64,000 nucleotides of DNA from DATJLY01 sp035518375. Lineage in GTDB: Bacteria > Pseudomonadota > Alphaproteobacteria > ATCC43930 > CGMCC-115725. Made by a program: the position numbers and the translations under genes. How positions within the stretch are numbered: position 1 is the first letter of the stretch; every line of letters starts with the position of its first letter. Shown in pieces: positions 17,552 through 24,995 of the stretch. The stretch lies in the NCBI GenBank assembly GCA_035518375.1, contig DATIXQ010000052.1, forward strand, positions 1-64,000, read 5' to 3'. The notes below the pieces were generated by a model. The model worked only from the letters and a program-made list of their open reading frames with translations, was not told where the DNA came from and searched no databases.

Positions 17552-18892
17552 ATGAGCCAAGGACTGACCGCGCAACTGGCCGAGCGCAGCGCCGCGCTCG
17601 AATATGGTGCGCTCCCCGCCGACATCCGCGCCGTGGCGCGGCAGGCGATCCTCGATTGGTTTGCGGTGACGCTCGCGGGCTCGCGCGAGCCGCTCGCTTC
17701 GATCATCGCCGAAGAAGCCGCGAACGAGGGCGGCAAAGGCGCGGCGACGCTCGTCGGTCGGCACGCCACGGCACCGCCGCTTCTCGCGGCGCTCGTGAAC
17801 GGTACGACCTCGCACGCGCTCGACTATGACGACGTGCATCTTTCCTATATCGGCCATCCGACCGTAGCTGTGCTGCCGGCGATCCTGGCGCTCGGCGAAG
17901 CGATCAATGCGAGCGGACGCGACATCCTCGCGGCCTATGTCGCAGGCTACGAGACATTGTGCCGAGTCGGCGTCGCCGTGGCGCCCGGCCACTATGCGAT
18001 GGGTTTCCACGCGACCGCGACCGCCGGCAGCTTCGGCGCGGCGGCGGCGTGCGCGCGACTTTTGCGGCTCGATCCCAAGCACACGGCGATGGCGCTCGGC
18101 ATCGCCGCCACGGAAGCGGCGGGGCTCAAATCCATGTTCGGCACGATGTGCAAGCCGCTGCACGCCGGCAAAGCGGCCGAGAACGGCCTCTTGGCCGCGC
18201 GCCTTGCGGCCAAGGGCTTCACCAGCCGGCCCGACGCGATCGAGTGCGCACAAGGTTTCGCAGCAACACACGGGCCCGATTTCGATGCCGCCGCCGCGCT
18301 CGCGGATCCGCCCGGCGGATGGTACACGCGCGGCAATCTCTTCAAGTATCACGCTGCCTGCTACCTGACGCACGCGCCCATCGAATGCGCGCGCGAGATC
18401 ACGCGGCAATCGGGCTTCGATGCCGCGCACGTGCGCGAGATCGTGCTCACGATCGACCGCGGCGCCGACAAGGTGTGCAACATCGTCAAGCCCACGACCG
18501 GGCTCGAGGCGAAATTCTCGCTGCGCTTCACCGTGGCGCTGGCGCTGGCCGGGATCGACACTGCGCGGCTTGGGACCTACAGCGACGAGCGCACGACCGA
18601 ACCACGGCTCAAAACGCTCGCCGACATGGTGCGGATCGAGTTCGTCGACGGTTGGGAAAGCTCGCGCGCAACGCTGGGCGTGACACTCGAAGGCGGCCGC
18701 AAATTCTCGGCCGCGCATGACAGCGGCATTCCCGCCGCCGACGTGGCAGCGCAAGGGCGCCGCATCGACGAGAAATTCACGAGCCTCGCCATCCCAGTGC
18801 TTGGCGAAGCCGCGGCCCAACGCCTGCGCGAAGCGGTTGCGATGCTCGACGAGCTGCGCTCGGTCAGGGAGCTGATGACGCTCGCAGGCTGA
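17552..18892 (+). CDS. MmgE/PrpD family protein
   Basis: A 446-residue member of the MmgE/PrpD family, which includes 2-methylcitrate dehydratase and other dehydratases or isomerases such as cis-aconitate decarboxylase. Family signatures include AILDWFAVTLAGSREPL near residue 30, NGTTSHALDYDDVHLSYIGH near 85-104, MGFHATATAGSFGAAAACAR near 150-170, and LKSMFGTMCKPLHAGKAAEN near 190. No citrate-cycle or propionate genes are nearby, so the substrate is unknown. Its ribosome binding site is inside a stable hairpin. It converges with the next gene with no bases between the two stop codons. Confidence 0.9.
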   Translation: MSQGLTAQLAERSAALEYGALPADIRAVARQAILDWFAVTLAGSREPLASIIAEEAANEGGKGAATLVGRHATAPPLLAALVNGTTSHALDYDDVHLSYIGHPTVAVLPAILALGEAINASGRDILAAYVAGYETLCRVGVAVAPGHYAMGFHATATAGSFGAAAACARLLRLDPKHTAMALGIAATEAAGLKSMFGTMCKPLHAGKAAENGLLAARLAAKGFTSRPDAIECAQGFAATHGPDFDAAAALADPPGGWYTRGNLFKYHAACYLTHAPIECAREITRQSGFDAAHVREIVLTIDRGADKVCNIVKPTTGLEAKFSLRFTVALALAGIDTARLGTYSDERTTEPRLKTLADMVRIEFVDGWESSRATLGVTLEGGRKFSAAHDSGIPAADVAAQGRRIDEKFTSLAIPVLGEAAAQRLREAVAMLDELRSVRELMTLAG

Positions 18893-20032
18893 TCAGCGCC
18901 GTCGCTTCGCTTTCGCCTTGGCCTTGGCGCGTGGCCGCGAACGCGCGGGCGCCGCGGTCTTCGGCAGCTTGATCTTCAGGAGCCGCGCGGCGTTGCCGCC
19001 GAGGATCGCCACCTTCTCGCGTTCGGCGAGATCGGCGCTCTCGACGAACCGCACCGCCTTGGGCAACGCCATGTCGTAGGGATAATCGGTGCCGAGCATG
19101 ATGTGGTCGGCGCCATATTGCTGCGCCAGATATTCGAGCTGGTGGTGCGTGAAGACGATCGTGTCGAAATAAAGCTTCTTGAGATAGCTCGTCGGCTTCT
19201 TCGAGATCACGCGGCGGCAGTCGGTACGCGCGCCATGGGCATGGTCGATGCGGCCCGAATAGGCCGGAAGATATCCGCCGCCATGCGCCACCACGATCTT
19301 GAGGCCGGGATAGCGCTCCAACACGCCGTCGAAGATGAGATGATGGACGGCGACCGTCGAATCGAGCGGATTGCCGATGACGTTGATGAAATAGTGGTCG
19401 CTCAAGCGCTGGCCCTGCGTGAAGCCCGAGGGATGCATGAAGATGAGGATGCCCAGCTCCTCGGCCTTGGCGAAGAACCGGCGGAAGCGCTCGTGCGACA
19501 GCTCGGTGCCGTTGACGTTGGTGCAGATCTCGACCCCGCGCATGCCGAGTTCTTTTACCGCATGTTCGAGCTCCCCGACCGCGAGCTCGGGCGCCTGAAG
19601 CGGCACAGTGGCCAATCCTACGAAGCGGTCGGGGTGATCGGCGACGATGCGGGCGATGTTCTCGTTGATGAGGCGCGCGGTCTGGCGGCCCAATTCCGGC
19701 TCGGTCCAGTAGTAATACTGGCCGGGCGAGGTCGAGACCGCCTGGATATCGATGCCGGTACGGTCCATGTGCTGGAGCCGCGCTTCGACCGAGGTGATGG
19801 CGACGCGGATCGACTCTTGTTGCTTGCGGTTGACCTCGCGCGAAGCCTCGTTGGAAAAGGCGATGGCGTTCTCCGGGGGATGGGCGACGCCGCTCACGAG
19901 GTCGGATGCCTCGGGCGTTTCGACGTGGCAATGGATGTCGACCGTGAAGTGCTTCGGTCCGCGGCCGGCACGCCGCCCGACATGAGCGGCATTCGTCGCC
20001 GCGGCCGGGCTGCAGGAAAACATCATGTTCAT
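18893..20032 (-). CDS. Amidohydrolase-2 (ACMSD-like) family protein
   Basis: A 379-residue TIM-barrel enzyme resembling aminocarboxymuconate-semialdehyde decarboxylase and related aromatic acid decarboxylases. Metal-site motifs are TVDIHCHVET (HxH), IFMHPSG, VVAHGGGYLP and LGTDYPYDM. No twin-arginine leader is present, unlike the enzyme at 8.4 kb, so it is probably cytoplasmic. The C-terminus is a Lys/Arg/Ala-rich tail. The ATG at 20032 has an ideal ribosome binding site, AGGAGG, that abuts the left end of the 77-bp palindromic element at 20039. Substrate unknown. Confidence 0.85.
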   Translation of the reverse strand: MNMMFSCSPAAATNAAHVGRRAGRGPKHFTVDIHCHVETPEASDLVSGVAHPPENAIAFSNEASREVNRKQQESIRVAITSVEARLQHMDRTGIDIQAVSTSPGQYYYWTEPELGRQTARLINENIARIVADHPDRFVGLATVPLQAPELAVGELEHAVKELGMRGVEICTNVNGTELSHERFRRFFAKAEELGILIFMHPSGFTQGQRLSDHYFINVIGNPLDSTVAVHHLIFDGVLERYPGLKIVVAHGGGYLPAYSGRIDHAHGARTDCRRVISKKPTSYLKKLYFDTIVFTHHQLEYLAQQYGADHIMLGTDYPYDMALPKAVRFVESADLAEREKVAILGGNAARLLKIKLPKTAAPARSRPRAKAKAKAKRRR

Positions 20033-20038
20033 TTCCTC

Positions 20039-20115
20039 CTAGTGTCCCGTTTCCGAAGTTCGCACGTCCAATCGGCCCGTGCGTTTCGCGAACTTCGGAA
20101 TTGGAGGGACACTAG
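20039..20115. mobile_element. 77-bp palindromic MITE-like element, copy 1
   Basis: Perfect 10-bp ends CTAGTGTCCC (20039-20048) and GGGACACTAG (20106-20115) enclose a second perfect 13-bp inverted repeat, TTCCGAAGTTCGC (20051-20063) and GCGAACTTCGGAA (20088-20100), and inner GCACG/CGTGC arms. The outer CTAG could be a 4-base target duplication, as made by IS5-type elements. It has no coding capacity. It lies immediately upstream of the amidohydrolase and touches its ribosome binding site. A folded transcript would form a long hairpin. Confidence 0.75.
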
Positions 20116-20129
20116 CAACTCTATGATTC

Positions 20130-20206
20130 CTAGTGTGGCTTTGGGTTTGAAGTTCCTCTCGGACGGGGCGGCAAGGATCGGAGGAACTTCAAATCCGCCA
20201 CACTAG
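20130..20206. mobile_element. 77-bp palindromic MITE-like element, copy 2
   Basis: The same design and exact length as copy 1, 14 bases further on: ends CTAGTGTGGC (20130-20139) and GCCACACTAG (20197-20206), and an inner 13-bp repeat TTTGAAGTTCCTC (20146-20158) with GAGGAACTTCAAA (20181-20193). Both copies share CTAGTGT ends and a GAAGTTC core but differ elsewhere, with matching changes in both arms. The right end overlaps the livF stop codon: the TAG of livF is inside the terminal CTAG. Confidence 0.75.
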
Positions 20207-20919
20207 TAGACCCCGAGATGCTGATGCAGGTCGGCGCGGGCCGAGATCTCGGCGACCGGTCCCTCGGCCGCGACACGGCCGTTGTTGAGCAGGACCACGT
20301 CGTCGGCAACGGCGAGCGCGAGCTTCACGTTCTGCTCGACGAGGAGGATCGACAGCCCTTCCTCCTTGAGGCGCCGGATCGTCGCCATCACCTCGGCCAC
20401 GATCTGCGGCGCGAGGCCTTCCGACGGCTCATCCATCAGCAGCACGCGCGGATTCGACATGAGCGCGCGGCCGATTGCGAGCATCTGTTGCTCGCCTCCG
20501 GAGAGATAGCCCGCGACCTGGTTGCGGCGCTCGCCGAGGCGCGGGAAGGCCTGCGCGACACGCTCGAGATCCCAGCCGTGCGCGGCCCCGGCCGCGGGCG
20601 GCCGCGCGGCAACGACGAGATTCTCGCGCACGGTGAGGCTCTTGAAGATGCGGCGACCCTGCGGCACGAGCGCCACGCCTGTGGCGGCAATGTCCTCAGG
20701 GCTCCAGCCCGTAACGGGACGGTCGAACACGGCAACGGCGCCGCGCCGCGGCCGCAGCAGCCCCACGGCAACGTTCATGCAGGTCGACTTGCCGGCGCCG
20801 TTGCGACCGAGGAGCGCGAGGAGCCGGCCCTCAACGAGGCGCAGCGACACGTTGTGCAGCACGTGGCTGTCGCCATAGAAGGCGTCGATCTCGGCAAGCG
20901 CCAATGCGTCACGCGCCAA
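20203..20919 (-). CDS. livF: Branched-chain amino-acid-type ABC transporter ATPase LivF
   Basis: One of the two ATPases of a HAAT-type importer. The protein is 238 residues with Walker A LGRNGAGKST, the LivF-type signature YLSGGEQQMLAIGRALM, Walker B VLLMDEPSEGL, and the switch histidine region replaced by LLVEQN, as usual in LivF. The start is a TTG at 20919, supported by GGAG seven bases upstream and by an 11-base overlap with livG. The stop codon lies in the right end of palindromic element 2. Last gene of livH-livM-livG-livF. The substrate may be an amino acid, amide, urea or aromatic acid. Confidence 0.92.
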   Translation of the reverse strand: MARDALALAEIDAFYGDSHVLHNVSLRLVEGRLLALLGRNGAGKSTCMNVAVGLLRPRRGAVAVFDRPVTGWSPEDIAATGVALVPQGRRIFKSLTVRENLVVAARPPAAGAAHGWDLERVAQAFPRLGERRNQVAGYLSGGEQQMLAIGRALMSNPRVLLMDEPSEGLAPQIVAEVMATIRRLKEEGLSILLVEQNVKLALAVADDVVLLNNGRVAAEGPVAEISARADLHQHLGVY

Positions 20920-21646
20920 GATAGATCTCCGCCACGCGCGGATCGGCCACGACCTCGGCGCGGGTTCCCTCGACGACGATCTCGCCGAAATGCATGACGC
21001 TGATGCGCTCGGCGAAGTCGAGCGCCACGTCCATGTCGTGCTCGATCATGACGATCGTCACGTCGCGCGGAATGCCCGTGAGAAGCTTCAGCACGTCGCG
21101 GCGCTCATCGATCGAAAGCCCGGCGAAGGGCTCGTCGAGGAGCAGCACGCGCGGGCTTTGCACGAGCGCCATCGCGATTTCGACGCGGCGGCGCTCGCCA
21201 TAAGAGGTCTCGGACAGGGAGCGGAGCGCGAGGTGGCGGAGCCCGACGCGCTCCAGCGCCTCCTCCGCGCGCACCGCAAGCTCGCGCTGGCGCGCGAAGG
21301 GAGCGAGCGGATTCCAGCGCTCGCGCCGCACGCCCAGAAGCGACAGCATCACGTTGTGGAGGAGCGTGTTGTGCGGGAAGAGGGTGATGATCTGGAACGT
21401 GCGCGCAAGGCCCAGATGCGCGCGGCGGCGCGCGGGAAGCCGCACCAGCTCCTCGCCGAAAAGCGCGATCGAACCGCCGTCGGGCTCAAGCTCGCCAGCG
21501 ATGAGATTGAAGAGCGTCGTCTTGCCGGCGCCGTTCGGGCCGATGATGAGGCGGCGCTCGCCCGGCTCGACGGCGAGGTCGATGCCGGCGGTGACGCGCA
21601 AGCCCCCGAAGGATTTCTCGAGGCCCGTCACGCTCAATGCCGTCAT
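20909..21646 (-). CDS. livG: Branched-chain amino-acid-type ABC transporter ATPase LivG
   Basis: Second ATPase of the importer, 245 residues. Walker A is IIGPNGAGKTTLFN, Walker B is VLLLDEPFAGLS, and the switch region is VMIEHDMDVAL. The ABC signature is SETSYGERRRVEIAMAL, where the usual LSxGxxR is altered to ETSYGERR, a variant known among LivG-like proteins. The open frame runs further upstream, but the ATG at 21646 forms an ATGA overlap with livM and gives the family start. Confidence 0.93.
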   Translation of the reverse strand: MTALSVTGLEKSFGGLRVTAGIDLAVEPGERRLIIGPNGAGKTTLFNLIAGELEPDGGSIALFGEELVRLPARRRAHLGLARTFQIITLFPHNTLLHNVMLSLLGVRRERWNPLAPFARQRELAVRAEEALERVGLRHLALRSLSETSYGERRRVEIAMALVQSPRVLLLDEPFAGLSIDERRDVLKLLTGIPRDVTIVMIEHDMDVALDFAERISVMHFGEIVVEGTRAEVVADPRVAEIYLGA

Positions 21647-22620
21647 GGCTCGCCCTTCGCCGCAACGGGCGCGGGGCGCGGCCGCAGCGCCTTCACGACC
21701 CAGCGCGCGAGCCGGACCGAACCCGGCACGAACCCTTCCGGCATGAAGATGACGATGGCAACGAAGATCGCGCCCAGAACGAAATTCCAACGCTCGATGT
21801 AGGCGCTCGCCACGTTCTTCATGATGACGACGAGCGCCGCGCCTGCGATCGGCCCCAGGAGCGTGCCTGAGCCGCCCGAGATCACCATCAGCAGCGCCTC
21901 GGCCGAGGCCGAGAGCTGGATCGATTGTGGGCTCACGAATTCGTTGTAATAGAGGAAGAGCAAACCCGCGACGCCGCTCAGGAGACCCGAGAAGAGGCAG
22001 GCATAGAAGCGGATGAGCCAGACATCGTAGCCCAACGCCGTCATGCGGCGCGGCTGGTCGCGCGTGCCCAAGAGGCTCACGCCGAAGGAGGAGCGCGTGA
22101 AGATGAAAACGGCGAGCACGGCGAGAAGAAAGGTCGCGAGCGTCACGTAATAAAACTGGGGCGCGCCGTCGAGCGAGATGCCGAAGGGCGCGGGGCGCGT
22201 GCTGACGTTGATGCCGTTGTCGCCGTTCGTAAGGCTGAGCCAGCGATAGGCCAAGCCCCACAGGATCTGGCCGATCGCGAGCGTGATCATGACGAAGCCG
22301 ATTCCGGTCGCGCGCAGCGCCAACGCGGCGAAGAGCGCGGTGCCGACGAGCGTCACGGCGAGCGCGCCCGGAATCGCGATGGCGTGTCCCCATCCCTCCT
22401 GCAGCAGGATCGCGCCCGCATAGGCCGCAAGACCAAGAAGTCCCGCGTGGCCCAGCGATACGAGCCCGGCATATCCCACGATCACGTTGAGGCCCAAGGC
22501 GAACACGGCGTTCAGGAGAATCTGGCTCGCGACGTTGACGAAATAGGTGTCGCCGAGCCAGAGCGGCAAGGTCGCAAGCGCCGCAACGGCGATGGAAACG
22601 GCGATGATACGTGCGCTCAC
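21643..22620 (-). CDS. livM: Branched-chain amino-acid-type ABC permease LivM
   Basis: Inner-membrane permease of 325 residues with about nine or ten hydrophobic segments. The conserved EAA-like region is around GLLGLAAYAGAILL and ISGGSGTLLGPIAGAALVV near residue 265. The start is GTG at 22620, in a GTGA overlap with the livH stop. The translated frame extends upstream of this codon into livH, but homology begins at the GTG (MSARIIAVSIAVAAL). It forms the channel with LivH. Confidence 0.93.
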   Translation of the reverse strand: MSARIIAVSIAVAALATLPLWLGDTYFVNVASQILLNAVFALGLNVIVGYAGLVSLGHAGLLGLAAYAGAILLQEGWGHAIAIPGALAVTLVGTALFAALALRATGIGFVMITLAIGQILWGLAYRWLSLTNGDNGINVSTRPAPFGISLDGAPQFYYVTLATFLLAVLAVFIFTRSSFGVSLLGTRDQPRRMTALGYDVWLIRFYACLFSGLLSGVAGLLFLYYNEFVSPQSIQLSASAEALLMVISGGSGTLLGPIAGAALVVIMKNVASAYIERWNFVLGAIFVAIVIFMPEGFVPGSVRLARWVVKALRPRPAPVAAKGEP

Positions 22621-23480
22621 GGCGCGTGCCTGCCGAAGAGGCCGCGCGGCCGCACCGCGAGCATCAACACCATCGGCAGGAACAGCACGAAATAGGCAAG
22701 CTCGGGCAGCAGCGCCTGGCCGTAATTGTAGAGGAAGGCGACGATGAAGCTGCCGAGGAACGAGCCAACGAGGCTGCCGGTGCCGCCAAGGATGACGACG
22801 ACGAGCGCCAAGGGCAGCATCTCGTTGTCGAGACCGGGATAGACCGAGAGGATCGGCCCGGCGACGATGCCGCCAAAGCCCGCGAGCCCGGCGCCGAGGC
22901 AAAAGACGAGCGTGAAAAGGCGCGACACGCGGATGCCGACGACGCGCGCCATGTCGGGATCGTCGACCCCGGCGCGGATCATGGCGCCCAAGCGCGTCCG
23001 CTCGAGCAGCAGCCACAATCCGAGCGCCACCACGAGCGCGATGACGATCACGGCGAGGCGGTAGATCGGGAACGTCACGCCGAAAATACGCGTGCCGCCA
23101 CGCAGCGCCGCGGGCGTCGTCACCGACATCGGATCGCCGGTCCATTCCATGAGGCAGAGATCGGCGACCATGAAGGAGATGCCGAGCGTCACCAGCACTT
23201 GCGCCAGCTCGTTGCCGGCAAGCCGCCGCAGCAGCAAGCGCTCGATGACGCCGCCGAGAAGCCCCGTCAGCAGCGCCGCAAGGAGCGCCGCCACCCAGAA
23301 CTCGAGATGCCCCCAGAGATAGAAGCTCGCGCCGAAATAGGCGCCTAGCATGAAGAGCGAGCCGTGCGTCAGGTTCGGGATGCGCATCAAGCCGAAGATG
23401 AGCGAGAATCCTGACGACAGCAGGAACAGAAGCCCGCCCAGCGCGACGCTGTTGATCGCGAGCAGGATATAGAGGTTCAT
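22617..23480 (-). CDS. livH: Branched-chain amino-acid-type ABC permease LivH
   Basis: Inner-membrane permease of 287 residues with about eight transmembrane segments. The N-terminus INSVALGGLLFLLSSGFSLI and the motif LPLALVVVILGGTGSLVGSF near residue 215 are typical. It begins 104 bases after the binding-protein gene and overlaps livM by GTGA. The hairpin region between binding protein and livH (23514-23562) could reduce read-through and so keep the binding protein in excess. Confidence 0.94.
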   Translation of the reverse strand: MNLYILLAINSVALGGLLFLLSSGFSLIFGLMRIPNLTHGSLFMLGAYFGASFYLWGHLEFWVAALLAALLTGLLGGVIERLLLRRLAGNELAQVLVTLGISFMVADLCLMEWTGDPMSVTTPAALRGGTRIFGVTFPIYRLAVIVIALVVALGLWLLLERTRLGAMIRAGVDDPDMARVVGIRVSRLFTLVFCLGAGLAGFGGIVAGPILSVYPGLDNEMLPLALVVVILGGTGSLVGSFLGSFIVAFLYNYGQALLPELAYFVLFLPMVLMLAVRPRGLFGRHAP

Positions 23481-23513
23481 CGCCGGTCGATGAGCAAATC
23501 GGACGGCTTCATA

Positions 23514-23562
23514 CCGTCATGGCCGTGCTCGCCACGGCCAGAGGCCGGCCCGGCCATGGCGG
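23514..23562 (-). other. Nested alternative hairpins between binding-protein gene and livH
   Basis: A compact hairpin, GGCCGTG-CTCGC-CACGGCC (23521-23539), overlaps a larger one in which CCGTCATGGCCG (23514-23525) pairs with CGGCCATGGCGG (23551-23562) with one mismatch. They share bases, so only one forms at a time. The place, between the binding-protein and permease genes, is where many importer operons carry stabilising or attenuating stems. Role is inferred. Confidence 0.5.
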
Positions 23563-23584
23563 TCAAGACCAATCCAACTCGCAT

Positions 23585-24820
23585 TCACGCCTTGAGTGGC
23601 GGGTAGTCGCGCGAGTAGACCGGCTGCGACAGGACCTTCTGCTCGTCGTAGGGCCAGAATTGGCTCACATCGGTGTAGGTCTTGATCGTGGTGTTGAGGA
23701 GCTTGCCGTCCTTCTTCTCCATGCGGCGAACGAAGATGTCGCCGACAACGTTGCCGAGATGGTCAAACCGCACCGAACCGCGCAACGTATCTTTCAGCTC
23801 GACCGAGCGCAGCGCCTTGATCAGCGCTTCCTTGTCGTCGGACTTGCCGCCGGTCTTTTGCAGCCCAGCCTCGATCACCTGGCCGTTGAGCCACAGGAGT
23901 GCGGCGTATTGGCCAACGGCGACGTTGTATTCCTTCTTCATCACGGCGAGGAAATGCTCATTGGCGTCGTTCTTCAAGTCGGCCGTATAGGGTGCGGCGG
24001 TGATCATGCCGATCGCTTCCTCGCCGAAGCTGGCGAGAAGCGCGTCGTCGCCCGCCGTCTCGCCGCCGAGGACGGGGAATTTGAGCCCGGCGTCGGAGTA
24101 CTGCTTCATGAACTTCACCGGCTCACCGGCGGCGAAGCCCTGTACCACGACGTCGCAATCGCTGAGCTGCGCGAGGTAGGGCGTGTAGTCGGCCTGGCCC
24201 AAGGGCGGCCACAGCTTCTTCAGCACCTTGCCGCCCTGGTCCTCGAACACCTGCTGGAAGCCGCCCATCTGCTCGTAGCCGAAGGCGAAATCATCGACGA
24301 TGCAGGTCGCGCGCTTGAGCTTCAATTCCTTCGCCGCGTAATCGGCGAGTGGCTTCATCGCCTGCGAGGAAGTGGCGGAGGCGCGGATGAAATAGGGATT
24401 GGGCTTCCGCTGCGTCATGTCCTCGGCGGCGGCAAGGCTCAGCATCGGAATCTTGTGCTGGGCGATGTAGTCGGTGATGGCGAGAAGCTCGAACGCCGCC
24501 AAGGGCCCGGTGATCACGTCAACGTGGTCGCGCTCGACGAGCTCCTGCACCTTGTTCTTCGCGCCCGCCGGCGTGCCGCCCGTGTCGGCGATGATGAGGT
24601 CGACCTTGCGCCCGGCCAGGGTCATGTTGCGGTCCTTGAGGAACGCGGTCAGGCCCTGCTCCATCTGGATGCCGCCTTCGGCCAGCGGGCCGGTGCGCAC
24701 GTTCATGAGGCCAAGCCGCAGCGGCTCCCCTTGCGCAATCGCGACGCGGGGCAACGTCGCCGTTGCCGCGGCAGCGGCCGTGCCGAGCATGACCGTGCGG
24801 CGATCGAATTTCTTGGCCAT
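23585..24820 (-). CDS. Branched-chain amino-acid-type ABC transporter substrate-binding protein
   Basis: Periplasmic LivK-like binding protein, 411 residues. The N-terminus KKFDRRTVMLGTAAAAATAT looks like a twin-arginine leader ending near AIAQ. The mature part shows the peripla_BP_6 pattern (LRLGLMNVRTGPLAEGGIQM and KVDLIIADTGGTPAGAKNKV). The ATG at 24820 has GGAGAGGA upstream. It is the first gene of the operon with livH, livM, livG and livF. Distance from E. coli LivK and the neighbourhood of amidohydrolase and Rieske genes leave the ligand open; an aromatic or amide compound is possible. Confidence 0.9.
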   Translation of the reverse strand: MAKKFDRRTVMLGTAAAAATATLPRVAIAQGEPLRLGLMNVRTGPLAEGGIQMEQGLTAFLKDRNMTLAGRKVDLIIADTGGTPAGAKNKVQELVERDHVDVITGPLAAFELLAITDYIAQHKIPMLSLAAAEDMTQRKPNPYFIRASATSSQAMKPLADYAAKELKLKRATCIVDDFAFGYEQMGGFQQVFEDQGGKVLKKLWPPLGQADYTPYLAQLSDCDVVVQGFAAGEPVKFMKQYSDAGLKFPVLGGETAGDDALLASFGEEAIGMITAAPYTADLKNDANEHFLAVMKKEYNVAVGQYAALLWLNGQVIEAGLQKTGGKSDDKEALIKALRSVELKDTLRGSVRFDHLGNVVGDIFVRRMEKKDGKLLNTTIKTYTDVSQFWPYDEQKVLSQPVYSRDYPPLKA

Positions 24821-24890
24821 TGGCGTCCTCTCCCGTTGTCGCGGCTGAAGCGCCGCTTGATATGCGGGCGCAGAATAACCCACGGAGCCC

Positions 24891-24902
24891 CCGCCACACT
24901 AG
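24891..24902. repeat. Solo end of the palindromic element
   Basis: CCGCCACACTAG matches the last 12 bases of palindromic element 2 (20195-20206) exactly and in the same orientation, but no second arm follows. It lies upstream of the liv binding-protein gene, while the intact element lies at the 3' end of livF, so the liv cluster is bracketed by this sequence. Probably a decayed copy. Confidence 0.5.
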
Positions 24903-24940
24903 GGATGAGGCATCTACCCAGAACGGGCAAAGCATCTTAA

Positions 24941-24978
24941 GTTCGCGGGCGAACCCGGCTGACGCCGGGACCGCGAAC
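24941..24978 (+). promoter_or_regulatory. Leader with mutually exclusive hairpins before the iron-type binding protein
   Basis: GTTCGCGG (24941-24948) can pair with GCGAAC (24949-24954) as a tight local hairpin using its first six bases, or with CCGCGAAC (24971-24978) to close a long arm around the hairpin CCCGGC-TGAC-GCCGGG (24954-24969). The element ends 18 bases before the ATG at 24996, where AGGGAGC is the ribosome binding site. This resembles a leader switch, but no ligand is suggested and no known riboswitch class is recognised. Confidence 0.4.
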
Positions 24979-24995
24979 GACCAGGGAGCGACGCC

